Positions 11,863 to 21,598 are shown, numbered from the stretch's first letter. The stretch is 64,000 nucleotides of DNA from Stentor roeselii (GCA_006503475.1 RSEH01000159.1:48569-112568); one strand, 5' to 3'. Notes: generated by a model not told the origin, from the letters alone. Made by a program: numbers and translations.

Positions 11863-14262
11863 ATGAACAACCCCAGTTTTTCTAAACTTTCCCGAGACGA
11901 AAGATGGGAAGCTCGAAAGCGTGCAAAGTTCAGTAACGAGAATTCTCTAGAATCCAACCAAGACGTAAACTTCAACCCAGCAATAGAATCATTTCAATAC
12001 GCTCCAGTCCCCGAGGTGAATTCCCAATCATTTCCAAAGCCGATTCCATCACAGAACTATTCGATTCCAGTTCCAGTGCAAGTATACAACCCAGTCTTAA
12101 ACAACGTTGTGAACTCCTCACCTGTGCAGCAATCAGACTCGAAAAGACTTCTTCAACAACAAGAAAATCCTCGAGGGCGGACTCCTCCAAGCAACAGCTT
12201 TTTCGTCAACCCCGTCAGTGAAGCGGACTTGAAGCGAAACAGGATGATTGAAGATTATAAAGCTTTCGCTATTCAAGACGCAAGTCGGAAAAAGGATGAA
12301 AGCTTTAAAGAAGATTATCAAAGAGATGAACAACCAAGAAGGAACTTTGCTGATCCGCATCAGGCTGAGGAAGAAAGGAGGAGGATGTATAATTTAGAGT
12401 TGAAAAGGCAAATTGAGGAAAAGGAAGCTAGTAAAAGAAATTATAGGGCACAGGAAAAGGTTGAAGAGTATTTTCCTTTTGGAAAACCTGGAGCTGGAGC
12501 TCCTTTTAGGGATCAGTCAGGGAAAATTATTGCGGCACGACCTCCTAGGTTTGATCCGAATGATCCTAATTTCAATAGGAGACCTGCCAGGGTTGAGTTT
12601 GGACAGGGCCAAAACCCCGGATATTCAGGACAACCTTATCCTGCTTATCAGCCCAGCCAACCATCTTATGGTTACGGAAATAATAATCCTTCTAACCCTC
12701 CATATAATGGGTATACTCAAGGAAATCAAGTACCAAACTACAACCCGAATTTACAGAATAATCCACCTCCAAATTACAATCAAGGAATGCAAATGCAACC
12801 CAATCCTCAAAATAATAGAGATTATCCGCCTCCTAACTACCCTCCCGCTAACCTTCCAAGATCCTACCAACTCGAGCCAGAGCCATTCCATTCATCATCA
12901 AATCCTCCAGTGCACTACGAAGAACGACCAGACCCAAGACTAGAATTCGAGAAACTCGGAGAAGTAAATAAAAAAGCCGAGCTTCAACGAGCCCTTCAAG
13001 AGCAAATCGATGAAAAAAAGCGTCGACAAGAAGAAGAAAAGCGAAAAATCCTTCTAGAAGAGCGTTACGAAGAAGAAAGACTAGCAAGAGAACGTCAACA
13101 AATGGAAGAAGAATTCCGAAAAGAAGCTGAAAAGAAAAAAAAGCAAATCGAGGACCTGAATTCTTTCAACACTCAAAACAAATCAAGCGTCGTCGTCCTT
13201 GAGCCGAAAAAAGGAAGAAGGCCAAGAACCCCAATCGACCTGCCGCCGCCTGAGCCGACTCAATTCAAAGCTCCAGTGACAGAAGACTTAAAAAGAAGAG
13301 GCCAAAGCGCATTGACAAGAAGTCCAGTTCCTGCTTACCCACTTCAAACAGGCGACATTCCTCAAGAATACATTTCTTTTTTAAACTCACAACTTGACAA
13401 GAAGTTAAATGAATTCAAAGCTGATTATAAAGTGCAAGAAATTCGACAACAAGAAGAAATGCTTAGACTACGACAACGTGATCAGATGTATAATGAACAA
13501 AATATTGAAGCTCAAAGAGAAATCGAACGGCTGAAGGATGAATTGAGAAGAAAACAACTGGAAGATGATATCAGGCATCGAGAACTCACTCTTGCTCTTC
13601 AAGCAAGACCTAACCCCTTACCTGCAACAAGACTCCCCCCTTACGAGCCGAAGCCTGTTATACTTGCGAAGGGCTTGGAAGACGCTTCTCTTTCGTTGGA
13701 CTTCGCCCAAAAGTCACTTGTCGGAGAAAGTAAGTTCATTCCTCTACCCAACCCCACTGAACCTTTTCCTATTAAACCTCAAAGTCCAAAGGAAAAACGA
13801 GCTTTGCATTTAGACTCGATTTTTCCGAGTTTACCTGATAGCTCTTCTAACTACGATACTTTTAGAAGTGCAAGTTCGAGTTTAGGAGTTGATAATTTGT
13901 TGAGGAAAAATGAGGAAAGGTTGAAAGCTTTGGATAAAATCAACCCGGAGGCGAAAGATGAATTGAATAAACTTGATGAGATTTTATTTAAGTTTGCGGA
14001 AAATAAGGAAAAGGATGGTAAGAATGAGGGGGGGAATAGGGTGGTTAGTGGATTTGCTAGCAATGGCAGAGATGCTCCTGTAAAGAGGATGGGTAGTGCT
14101 GAGAAGTCTTTTGAGAATGATAGAAGTTTTGAGTATAATCGAAAAATTGATACTCCTGTTTTGTATGGTAATGGGGAATACTTGCCTAGTATCAAGGAAC
14201 TGGATGGAGAAGGCACATATAGTCTTCCTGATGCGGGTAAAGGAATGTACGGTATTTATTAG
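11863..14262 (+). CDS. proline-rich coiled-coil protein, possibly CSPP1-like centrosome/cilium protein
   Basis: 799 residues, hydrophilic. The N-terminus is charged (SRDERWEARKRAKF). A short helical region, ERRRMYNLELKRQIEEKEA, is followed by YFPFGKPGAGAPFRDQSGK. Then come an Asn/Pro/Tyr/Gln-rich stretch (about 240-340), a strongly charged helix rich in EEKRK/EEERL (about 365-430) and a second coiled coil (about 505-565). The combination of a helix with L.RQI.EK, a PFG.PG.GAP.RD motif and later EEEKRK helices resembles CSPP1-type microtubule/ciliary proteins; this is inference from motif pattern only. The C-terminus is Ser/Gly-rich. The ATG lies 11 nt after the stop of the upstream gene, which leaves almost no room for a separate promoter. 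Confidence 0.75.
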   Translation: MNNPSFSKLSRDERWEARKRAKFSNENSLESNQDVNFNPAIESFQYAPVPEVNSQSFPKPIPSQNYSIPVPVQVYNPVLNNVVNSSPVQQSDSKRLLQQQENPRGRTPPSNSFFVNPVSEADLKRNRMIEDYKAFAIQDASRKKDESFKEDYQRDEQPRRNFADPHQAEEERRRMYNLELKRQIEEKEASKRNYRAQEKVEEYFPFGKPGAGAPFRDQSGKIIAARPPRFDPNDPNFNRRPARVEFGQGQNPGYSGQPYPAYQPSQPSYGYGNNNPSNPPYNGYTQGNQVPNYNPNLQNNPPPNYNQGMQMQPNPQNNRDYPPPNYPPANLPRSYQLEPEPFHSSSNPPVHYEERPDPRLEFEKLGEVNKKAELQRALQEQIDEKKRRQEEEKRKILLEERYEEERLARERQQMEEEFRKEAEKKKKQIEDLNSFNTQNKSSVVVLEPKKGRRPRTPIDLPPPEPTQFKAPVTEDLKRRGQSALTRSPVPAYPLQTGDIPQEYISFLNSQLDKKLNEFKADYKVQEIRQQEEMLRLRQRDQMYNEQNIEAQREIERLKDELRRKQLEDDIRHRELTLALQARPNPLPATRLPPYEPKPVILAKGLEDASLSLDFAQKSLVGESKFIPLPNPTEPFPIKPQSPKEKRALHLDSIFPSLPDSSSNYDTFRSASSSLGVDNLLRKNEERLKALDKINPEAKDELNKLDEILFKFAENKEKDGKNEGGNRVVSGFASNGRDAPVKRMGSAEKSFENDRSFEYNRKIDTPVLYGNGEYLPSIKELDGEGTYSLPDAGKGMYGIY

Positions 14263-14306
14263 ATAAGTGTGAGTTAAAGGATTAGACAGGTCTTTAGAAT
14301 TAAATA

Positions 14307-15215
14307 TTAATTACCAAAATTAAACCTTATTGGTGTGTTTGACTTGCAACTTGATGGAGTTTTTTTTGATCTTTCGTTTTTAATGTTAAATGAATTTTTC
14401 TTGAAGTGACTGTAAGCGTTTAAAGAAGATTTTCCGTTGAATAAGGATGAATGTTCTGTTAAGTTTAGGGTTTTGCAGGTTTGATCCATCCAGACTTTTT
14501 TTTCGATTTTTATTTTTATTCTTGTAGGTGTTAAGAGTTGATCTTTGCGGTTGGTGTCTTCTGATTTTTCACATATTTTTATAGACTGAGTGTCTCTACA
14601 TATGAAGAACCTGGTGGATTTTATGGTTCGAGATGGGGTTGTGTACTTTTTGATTGATAGTGAAGATGAAAGGTCTCGAGGGACCTTCACTTTAGAAGTA
14701 GTCCTCGATTTATGTATCAACTTCAAAAATGACGGCTGATGTTTTTCCATCATACTACTTTCTTCAGTCTGAACCATACAAGAGCTCTTCGTTTTATCCT
14801 CATCAAAAATAAATTTTACCTCTTCTTTAATAGAACTCCTCCTTGACCTAAAGAAAGTTTCCAAAGGCTGGTATTTCGAAGAATCCTGAATATTTTGAAG
14901 CGATTCTTCAACGACTCCAGGCCTTATCTTGTCCATAGTTTCCTTTTCAAGCGATTCTTCTAACAGATTGAAAGTATTTTTAAGAAAGTCATTCGTTGCT
15001 ATTTCTAATGACAGGTCTGGTTTTTGTTTGAAAATAATTGTACGCGAGTTGGGAGTACTTGACTTACAAGCACTAAAAGGACGTTTTTTTACAACATGTT
15101 TCGGAGTTTTAGGTTTTTTCGGAGTTTTAAAAACGTTGCAAGATTTTCTGGCTTCATCTTCAGCATTACGGACGAATTTTTTGAGAGGTGAGAAGTAGTT
15201 ATAAGAAAACTTCAT
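14307..15215 (-). CDS. basic Ser/Lys-rich protein of unknown function
   Basis: 302 residues, rich in Lys, Ser and Thr, with no membrane segment and no recognised domain. Repeated TPKKPKTPKH-like and (S/T)P sites near residues 30-55 and around 220-230, plus a C-terminal SNTPIRFNFG, suggest a proline-directed kinase substrate, perhaps cytoskeletal or nuclear. It is supported as a gene by its length, the absence of any other long frame here, and its place in a compact series: 44 nt from the convergent upstream gene's stop. No function is claimed. Confidence 0.7.
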   Translation of the reverse strand: MKFSYNYFSPLKKFVRNAEDEARKSCNVFKTPKKPKTPKHVVKKRPFSACKSSTPNSRTIIFKQKPDLSLEIATNDFLKNTFNLLEESLEKETMDKIRPGVVEESLQNIQDSSKYQPLETFFRSRRSSIKEEVKFIFDEDKTKSSCMVQTEESSMMEKHQPSFLKLIHKSRTTSKVKVPRDLSSSLSIKKYTTPSRTIKSTRFFICRDTQSIKICEKSEDTNRKDQLLTPTRIKIKIEKKVWMDQTCKTLNLTEHSSLFNGKSSLNAYSHFKKNSFNIKNERSKKTPSSCKSNTPIRFNFGN

Positions 15216-15367
15216 ATCTTTATAAATTTTAGTGGTTTAGTCGAATTCCCAATGAAGTTAAATTAAAATCATAAAATTATTCCAATGAAAGATTTTCAAT
15301 AGTTTAATTGAATTTTTTTATCAATTCTCTTTTCTTCCTCAACAAGATTCATTTAATAATCCAGATA

Positions 15368-16312
15368 ATGGTCGAACCAGTAGAATCTTCCAGAGACCTG
15401 ACAGAAAAACTTCATATCAGTCTTAATCAATTGACTCTTGTGTCTTTTCTCCAAGAAGATGAGCAAGGTTCTAATCTTTTAGAATTCTTTTCAGAGCTGG
15501 TTTCATCATATCCAATAAAAGTCTTTTCAGTGAAGCCAAGTCAATCAACTCAATCTTTGTTCTCATCCTATTCCATATCACGAGTTCCAACAACTCTCTT
15601 TTTGACAGGATTTGAAGAGCAAGGCCGTGTAGAAGGTTCTAACATTCCAGATCTCCTATCAAAGACCGAAAATCATTCAAGTTTATTCTCAAGTGTTTTC
15701 GAGTCACTTCGTAATTCATACTACTCCACCCTTCAAGTATTGATAAATTCAAGTAAACTCGTGGTATTCACGCAAGAAGAGTCTTCAAAAAGCCTCAGAA
15801 ATCGAAAAATAAGAAGAATCCTAAACGGGTATCTCTATGAAACTATTCAAGTCGATAAAAAAAAACACTTATCTGACTGGCTGAGGGTTTATTCAAGCTC
15901 TAAAACCTTTCCAATGGTCTTTCTCGGCGGAAGGTTCCAAGGAAGTATCGAAGAAATCATGAAAAATATCAGTACAGGAGACTTTTCTACTGCAATGGGT
16001 GAGGATCTCAATGAAAAACTTTCAAGAATCGTGAAATCAAGCAAGTATATCGTATTCATGATGGGCAGTAAAGAAGAACCAATTTGTGGATACAGCAAAA
16101 GACTCATCGCTTTACTCGACGGGTATGGAATCGACTTTGACACATTCGACATTTCTTTTGACGGCGAAGTTTGTGAAGGACTGAAGAAGTTTTCAGACTG
16201 GCCGACTTACCCTCAGGTTTACGTTGATGGAGAACTCATCGGCGGTTATGATATTTGCAACCAGATGCATAATGAAGGGAGTTTAAAGCAAGCACTTGGA
16301 ATACCTGAATAG
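15368..16312 (+). CDS. multidomain monothiol-type glutaredoxin (Grx3/PICOT-like)
   Basis: 314 residues. The order is a thioredoxin-like domain (about 10-105), a degenerate glutaredoxin-like domain (about 120-215) and a C-terminal glutaredoxin domain (about 225-314). The last holds the active-site Cys240 in CGYS, the cis-Pro segment WPTYPQVYVDGELIGGYDI and the GSH-binding GGYD. Grx3/PICOT proteins carry Fe-S clusters with glutathione and deliver iron in the cytosol. The usual motif is CGFS; here Phe is Tyr. The thioredoxin-like domain and middle domain lack an obvious CxxC/CGFS cysteine. An in-frame ATG at 15308 would add a 20-residue hydrophobic leader, but it lies in AT-rich upstream sequence; MVEPVESS is the more credible start. 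Confidence 0.87.
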   Translation: MVEPVESSRDLTEKLHISLNQLTLVSFLQEDEQGSNLLEFFSELVSSYPIKVFSVKPSQSTQSLFSSYSISRVPTTLFLTGFEEQGRVEGSNIPDLLSKTENHSSLFSSVFESLRNSYYSTLQVLINSSKLVVFTQEESSKSLRNRKIRRILNGYLYETIQVDKKKHLSDWLRVYSSSKTFPMVFLGGRFQGSIEEIMKNISTGDFSTAMGEDLNEKLSRIVKSSKYIVFMMGSKEEPICGYSKRLIALLDGYGIDFDTFDISFDGEVCEGLKKFSDWPTYPQVYVDGELIGGYDICNQMHNEGSLKQALGIPE

Positions 16313-16376
16313 ATAAGTTAATTATTTCACTGAATCCTATTATTAAACAATTTTACTTACGTATCTCAAACTTACT

Positions 16377-16692
16377 CTAATTACTCTCTGGAGCTGAGTT
16401 GAACGCGGATTTAAATTCACGGAATTTCAGAAGACCTTGATATTGTTTGTAGTTTTTTCTTAATGAGATCAGCTCTGCTGTCATTTTTTTACTTAGAAGG
16501 ATTATCAGCTGCATCATCCCACAGCAAAAGATTGAAATCAAGAAACTGATACCCAATGTCGCTAGGATGTGTTGGCTTGATCGAAGGGAATTTTCGTTTT
16601 CTGAGTCAATGCTTATCTGGAGGAAACCCTGATTAATCGTTACTTTCGTTGGAAGCGCTGACTGTGACTAGTAAAAGTATTTCAAAAAACAT
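16377..16692 (-). pseudogene. remnant or frame-broken small membrane-protein gene
   Basis: One frame starts at ATG 16692 and encodes a signal-peptide-like MFFEILLLVTVSASNES before TAA. A second frame, open from 16667 to the TAG at 16377, encodes TINQGFLQISIDSEN, then a strong transmembrane helix (ILATLGISFLISIFCC) and a basic cytosolic tail ending APESN. Together they look like a secretory leader plus membrane anchor of one protein, but the two frames differ by +1. A 15-nt intron-like sequence (GTAACGATTAATCAG, A at position 10) lies at the junction, yet removing it does not restore the frame. It may be a decaying gene, the C-terminus of a once larger receptor-like protein, or contain an unrecognised intron. 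The sequence from 16693 to 17178 is AT-rich with no gene seen. Confidence 0.45.
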
Positions 16693-17178
16693 TGTTTATA
16701 AGTTTACCAGAAAATGATGTTTGTTTGAAAGACTTTATTTTAAGTATTTAATGGATTATTAGTTGGGTAATATTTTTTGATTTTTTACTTACATGGTTGT
16801 GATTTTTTGTACTGGGATTTGGGAGGAAAATTTTAGAAATTTTTACACCATTATAAAAAAAATTAGTGTTAAACGGCTATTTTTGAATAGTCTTGGTTTT
16901 GGTATTCATGGAAAGTGCCTCTGGTTGAAGGATGCAGAGGTTTATGTACTATTTGTTAATCTAAGGTGTTAAAATGTTAGTCTTAAACTCTCTAAGTAAA
17001 TTTTTAATAAAACTTCAGTCTAAATGCATCACTGAAAAACTTAGGATATAGAGACTTCTAATTACTCAAGACCTTCAAATAGACCTTTGAATCAATCTCT
17101 TTTCAAAGCACTCAACATCTCTTCAACTTAACAATCTAAGCCTTACCTACTCAACCCATTAAAATCCAGCTTAATAAC

Positions 17179-18648
17179 TTAAATCGCTTCGATATTCTCA
17201 ATAAACCTTGTCCACAATTCATGTAATTTCGTAGTCATGCAAACTTCTTCATGAGCAAACCTAAGAAAATGCTGATTCATCAACATAGAATTTTCTTTAA
17301 TCACCCTTTCCACCTCACCAAGAGTGCGATGATTAACAAATCCATAATAATTCCTGAACTTATCAACATTCTTCTTTTTCAGTTCAGCATTGGTGTACTC
17401 ATTGAAAGCGGATTCTCTTTCTTTCAGCATTTCTTTCATTACTTCTTTTTCAAGATAAGTATATTTAAAGTAAATGTTGAAGTACTCTTCAAATGACTGT
17501 CTTCTAAGCTCTTCTTGTCCACCTACATCTTTTAAGCATTCACTTAGCGAGGAGTACAGTTTTTTTAAGTTTTCTCGATTTGGAAGTGAATTTTGAAGTT
17601 CAGCAAGTTGATTCACCAGTTCACTTATGACTAGAAATTCACTTTCTACTGTTTTAATGTCGTTCATGACGTTCGTCGCGTATCTTTTCAGTCGTTTTTC
17701 AATAGATTCGGTCGTTGAGGCGTAGTCCAGAAGTTTTTCAGGTCGGGGTCCAGGAAAGGTTATATCACAATGAGCGTTTCCATCGACAGTGATGAACTGG
17801 TCAATAGTTTCTGGCTTTTTTATGCTTTTCTTGACTCTTTTCTTGAAGTCTTCGAATTCTTTCGCGTCTTTGATGGAGAAAAACCTCTCTGTCAGATCAC
17901 TTGTTAATAAAAATCGGTTTCTTGAAAGACCTGCTGTGAATCTTGCAATTATTTTTTTTTTCTTGTAAAGCTGGTTCTCGATGGTGCCTTGTCGGCTTTT
18001 TCTTGTTGGGATTGGGGGAATGTAGCAGCTGGTGATGGAAGTTGATAACATTTCTCGTAACCAGATAAAATCACTGAATCTTCTACCGACTTCCCAGTTG
18101 ATTGGTAAGGTTTTAACAGGAAATAAATAGTAATCTGAAGAAAAAAAACCGCCTTTCACTAAATAGGCATCCATTATTTCAAACGTGACCGTCATCGAAT
18201 GCAAAGCATTAGGTTCAAATTTCCTACAGCTCAAAGTAAACTTATCCTCTTTAGGAATTTCTCTAACAACTTCAACTTCCTGTTTCTTTTCCTCAACTTC
18301 CTGTTTTTTTTCTTCAACACCAGGTAAGACTTCATAAGTCTTCAATAAATCCTCATTCTCTTTAGGATCAGGAGTCTTGGTAGGTGTTAACGAAGATTCA
18401 TTTCCAGAAGTGGTATTCCCAGCAGGTGTAGGAGCTGCAACAATAACAGGTTTGCTTATAACAACAGGAGGTCTTTCCCGATCCTGAAATTCTTTGACAC
18501 ACTTTTTCAGTTCAGGAAAGGTCCACAAGTCGATATCAGCGCCTTTGAGTCCTTCACAAAAAGCCATGAAAGCATCAGGATCAAAGTTCTTCTCAATGAT
18601 TTCAGCCATCAAAAAAGCCTGCTTTTCAGCTCGTTCGTCTTCAGCCAT
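17179..18648 (-). CDS. PX-domain sorting nexin with BAR-like C-terminus
   Basis: 489 residues. After an acidic N-terminus and a Pro/Thr-rich linker containing two tandem copies of EEKKQEV (a 24-nt repeat near 18275-18320), a PX domain spans about residues 135-265. It holds the phosphoinositide-binding pattern RRFSDFIWLREML, a basic and Pro-rich loop (YIPPIPTRKSR) and RFLLTSDLTERFF. The C-terminal 220 residues are helical and charged, as expected for a BAR-type dimerisation domain of SNX1/2/4-like proteins. It likely binds PI3P on endosomes and shapes tubules for retrieval. The subfamily cannot be fixed by eye. Start codons of this gene and the divergent Zn-binding protein gene are separated by 23 nt. 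Confidence 0.87.
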   Translation of the reverse strand: MAEDERAEKQAFLMAEIIEKNFDPDAFMAFCEGLKGADIDLWTFPELKKCVKEFQDRERPPVVISKPVIVAAPTPAGNTTSGNESSLTPTKTPDPKENEDLLKTYEVLPGVEEKKQEVEEKKQEVEVVREIPKEDKFTLSCRKFEPNALHSMTVTFEIMDAYLVKGGFFSSDYYLFPVKTLPINWEVGRRFSDFIWLREMLSTSITSCYIPPIPTRKSRQGTIENQLYKKKKIIARFTAGLSRNRFLLTSDLTERFFSIKDAKEFEDFKKRVKKSIKKPETIDQFITVDGNAHCDITFPGPRPEKLLDYASTTESIEKRLKRYATNVMNDIKTVESEFLVISELVNQLAELQNSLPNRENLKKLYSSLSECLKDVGGQEELRRQSFEEYFNIYFKYTYLEKEVMKEMLKERESAFNEYTNAELKKKNVDKFRNYYGFVNHRTLGEVERVIKENSMLMNQHFLRFAHEEVCMTTKLHELWTRFIENIEAI

Positions 18649-18671
18649 TTTATTCGCTTTCTGTTCTATAA
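18649..18671. promoter_or_regulatory. 23-nt divergent start-codon interval
   Basis: Only 23 T-rich nucleotides lie between the opposing ATGs of the sorting nexin and Zn-binding protein genes. Promoter elements must lie inside coding sequence, or be shared and extremely short. Confidence 0.5.
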
Positions 18672-21086
18672 ATGGAGCTTTTTACCTGTTTCTACCCCAA
18701 CTGTTCACTTCGAGGATTTTACGTGTGCAGGTGCCGAGAAAACCCGCTTTACATGTGTGAAAATCACAAAAGCGACCATACAAACCACCGCTTGTCAGAG
18801 ATTCCAGGGACTTACCTGAGCGATGGGCGGATGAACATCACTAAAATCGATGACGTGTTGTTTAACACCCAGAACTACATAAGTTGTTCAAGTTTTCAAC
18901 AGTTTGGATTGTTTAAATACGAAGTCGCTGATGTTCCTTTGCCTGATGATTATAAAGAAGGAATTAGAAAAATGATACATTTTTTGATTCATCATCTTAT
19001 TGATACTACTCGAGGGAATGATGAAAGAGTTAGAAGTCTTGTTGCTGACTTTTTTAATAGTATTCCGAAAATCATCATGAATTTCGAGTTCAATGTGGAA
19101 AAAGAGCAGGAAATCGTTTTGGACTTTTTTAATAAAATGCATTCTCGGATTTCTGATGATGTTCGTGAGTACTTCACTGATGTCATTCAATGTATGGTCT
19201 CGAATAGCATCTTGCAAGAAGTTAAAACTACTCTTGGAATAGTCACTGGAAGACTCAACACTCAAGATGAGAAATTCTGGAATAATATTTTGATAGGCAA
19301 GTTTAATATCGACTCAATTATCAAAGTCTTTAGGAATCGTTTTGAACAATTTGCAGTAAAAAAAGAAGAATTTCAAAATATTATCTCGAAATTCGAGTTT
19401 GACTTGATTGACCGAGAAAAGAAAATTACTGAGTCAATAAAAGAAGAACTTTTCACTTATTTCAGCGAAAAATTCATGAATACCTTTTACGTCCAGTTCA
19501 TTTTCTACCAGTCTATATCAAATCCCAACCTGAAAACCCAGCAGGTCTTCAAGCCTGAGTTTTTCGCAATAGAAAATCGAATCTTTAAAAAAGAGTCCAT
19601 TAAAATCACGAGTGTAATCCAATCAAGCATCGGTATCTACATTTTTCTAATAGTATTCGAAAACTCAAACAAAAGCTGTTTAGTTGAATTAAAAGACTCA
19701 AAGTTAAACAGCATCCTTATTTTCCACTCATCAAGTTTAATCATTTTACCCGGCAGTTCTCCAGAGAAGTTGTTAATTTTACAGAACTATCCTCGAAAGC
19801 TTTATTGTTTTCAAATATATGACGGTTCAGTCCTTGGTGATGACAATCAAGCTTTCACTGGACAGACTGAATCGAATATTATTTCAGCGGCTTATATGAC
19901 TTGGGAAGATTCAATTATTTTCTGCACTTCTTCGAATAACTTGTTGGTGAAGTCCTTTGATCAGGCAAGTGAACAGCTGACAAAGGTCGACTTAAACTTA
20001 GAAAAAAATGAAAATATTTTAGAAGTCAACGTGAAACCTTCAAAGCGCATGATAGTCGTTCATACCTCTCGAGCCTTGATAATCCTGAACTATCAATACA
20101 AAGAAGTCTACAGAATCAAAGCAAGAGAAAAAAAAATCGAAGCTTTCGATGAGTTGAACTCAAATTCCGTCTTTTTTTTCTTAATTGTAGGAAAACTTTT
20201 CCTATCCTGCGAAATTATCATCAGTTTAAATGATCAGAAAGAAATATTCAAATTTGAACATGAAAAAGAAAATCGATTCAGGTTTACATTAAAAGGCTTG
20301 AAAACTATGTTCAAGTCTCCCATAATTGATAAAGAAGATGATTCTTACATCAAACAGTTCAACCTTCACTTCGCCCCAATGGCCATCAGCCATGCCGGTG
20401 CGAAAGTAATCGAGCCTCGCAATGAAGAAATCGATGAACTCCTGTCACTAAACCAGGCATTTGACGTATCACATCCAGTCATTCCTCAACCAGAACCTTC
20501 ACCGGTTCAAGAGAGAATCATTGCGCATCACAGTATTCCTGTTCAAGAAAACATCAGGTTGAACCCTTTTTTATATGATGAAAAATTACCCAGATTTGAT
20601 ATGATTCAAGGAAAGTGCAAACTTTGTGGAAAATCTTGCAATTCTGATGAGTTCCTTTGTCATGATGAGCACTCGTGTCAGGCTATTTGTTTGGAACCTG
20701 GAGCTTGCTCGAAGTATGGGAAAATGCTTTGTTGTAAGAAGATTCCCGCCGGAAAAGATGCACATGAAGGAAAACATGAATGTGAATCGAAATTTCACTC
20801 TTGTGGAGAAGCTTGTCCTGTTGATGAATGCTCGATTTATTGTGTACGCAAGTACAACCATTCGAATTTGCATAAATGTGATATTCATGTTAGCAAAAAT
20901 GGAAAGAGCTGTAATAATGTCTGCTTTGATCGAAATCATTTTCATTATATTAAATGTATTTGCAGTCAGGTTAATGAACAGGCATGCAAGATGAGAAGTA
21001 TTAAACATTGTCATGAGCAAAACAAGGACATAGTCGGATGTGAAGACTATTGGGAGTTCCATAAGTGGGAAAAGTTTATAACTTAA
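18672..21086 (+). CDS. large Zn-binding protein: N-terminal B-box-like finger, middle propeller-like region, C-terminal Cys/His-rich array
   Basis: 804 residues. The N-terminus has C.......C....C.C......C..H...H...H (CFYPNC ... YVCRCRENPLYMCENH...DHTNH), a B-box-like zinc site. Residues about 60-280 are helical. Residues about 300-560 show alternating short beta-strand patterns that could form a WD/propeller-like fold. The last 150 residues contain many Cys/His pairs (CKLCGKSCN, CHDEHSCQAIC, HKCDIH, CNNVC, HYIKCIC, HCHEQN), a multi-zinc array. B-box plus propeller proteins are often TRIM-like scaffolds or E3 ligases, but no RING is seen. I do not recognise an ortholog; metal binding is well supported, the middle fold is a guess. 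Confidence 0.82.
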   Translation: MELFTCFYPNCSLRGFYVCRCRENPLYMCENHKSDHTNHRLSEIPGTYLSDGRMNITKIDDVLFNTQNYISCSSFQQFGLFKYEVADVPLPDDYKEGIRKMIHFLIHHLIDTTRGNDERVRSLVADFFNSIPKIIMNFEFNVEKEQEIVLDFFNKMHSRISDDVREYFTDVIQCMVSNSILQEVKTTLGIVTGRLNTQDEKFWNNILIGKFNIDSIIKVFRNRFEQFAVKKEEFQNIISKFEFDLIDREKKITESIKEELFTYFSEKFMNTFYVQFIFYQSISNPNLKTQQVFKPEFFAIENRIFKKESIKITSVIQSSIGIYIFLIVFENSNKSCLVELKDSKLNSILIFHSSSLIILPGSSPEKLLILQNYPRKLYCFQIYDGSVLGDDNQAFTGQTESNIISAAYMTWEDSIIFCTSSNNLLVKSFDQASEQLTKVDLNLEKNENILEVNVKPSKRMIVVHTSRALIILNYQYKEVYRIKAREKKIEAFDELNSNSVFFFLIVGKLFLSCEIIISLNDQKEIFKFEHEKENRFRFTLKGLKTMFKSPIIDKEDDSYIKQFNLHFAPMAISHAGAKVIEPRNEEIDELLSLNQAFDVSHPVIPQPEPSPVQERIIAHHSIPVQENIRLNPFLYDEKLPRFDMIQGKCKLCGKSCNSDEFLCHDEHSCQAICLEPGACSKYGKMLCCKKIPAGKDAHEGKHECESKFHSCGEACPVDECSIYCVRKYNHSNLHKCDIHVSKNGKSCNNVCFDRNHFHYIKCICSQVNEQACKMRSIKHCHEQNKDIVGCEDYWEFHKWEKFIT

Positions 21087-21175
21087 TATCTTACCATCTC
21101 AAAAGCCTTATCTATAAAATTTCTCAATAACCCAAAAAAATCAACCAAGTCCTCACAAATAAAAGATTTTATACA

Positions 21176-21592
21176 CTAACTTCTCTCTCCTCTAATTCTC
21201 CTCGCAAGCTGCATGTCTCTGGGCATAATCGTCACCCTCTTAGCATGGATCGCACAAAGGTTAGTATCTTCGAACAGTCCAACCAAATAAGCCTCGGCAG
21301 CTTCTTGCAAGGCCAAAACAGCTGAACTTTGAAACCTTAAATCTGTCTTGTATTCTTGAGCAATTTCTCTTACAAGCCTTTGAAATGGCAGCTTTCGCAC
21401 CAGAAGTTCAGTTGACTTCTGGTATTTACGGATTTCTCGCAGGGCTACTGTTCCTGGCCGGAAACGATGAGGCTTTTTCACTCCACTGCTTGTGGTTGAA
21501 GGAGCTACCTTTTTAGCAGCTTTCGTTGCTAGGTGCTTTTTTGGAGTTTTTCCAGCTGGAGTCTTTCTTGCTGTTTGCTTGGTTCTTGCCAT
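21176..21592 (-). CDS. histone H3 variant with altered N-terminal tail
   Basis: 138 codons. The histone fold (from [20 protein letters not shown] to the C-terminal RRIRGERS) is nearly identical to canonical H3. The tail keeps ARTKQTARK, so K4 and K9 are present, as are K14 and K27. It differs at Ser10 (Thr), Thr11 (Pro), Arg17 (Lys), Arg26 (Lys) and Ser28 (Val). The APATGGVKK segment is lengthened by two residues to [11 protein letters not shown], which shifts the K36 equivalent to 38. It packages DNA in nucleosomes. Ser10 and Ser28 mitotic phosphorylation sites are thus Thr and absent, respectively. It could be the replication or a replacement variant; other H3 copies would have to be compared. 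Confidence 0.97.
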   Translation of the reverse strand: MARTKQTARKTPAGKTPKKHLATKAAKKVAPSTTSSGVKKPHRFRPGTVALREIRKYQKSTELLVRKLPFQRLVREIAQEYKTDLRFQSSAVLALQEAAEAYLVGLFEDTNLCAIHAKRVTIMPRDMQLARRIRGERS

Positions 21593-21598
21593 TATAAG

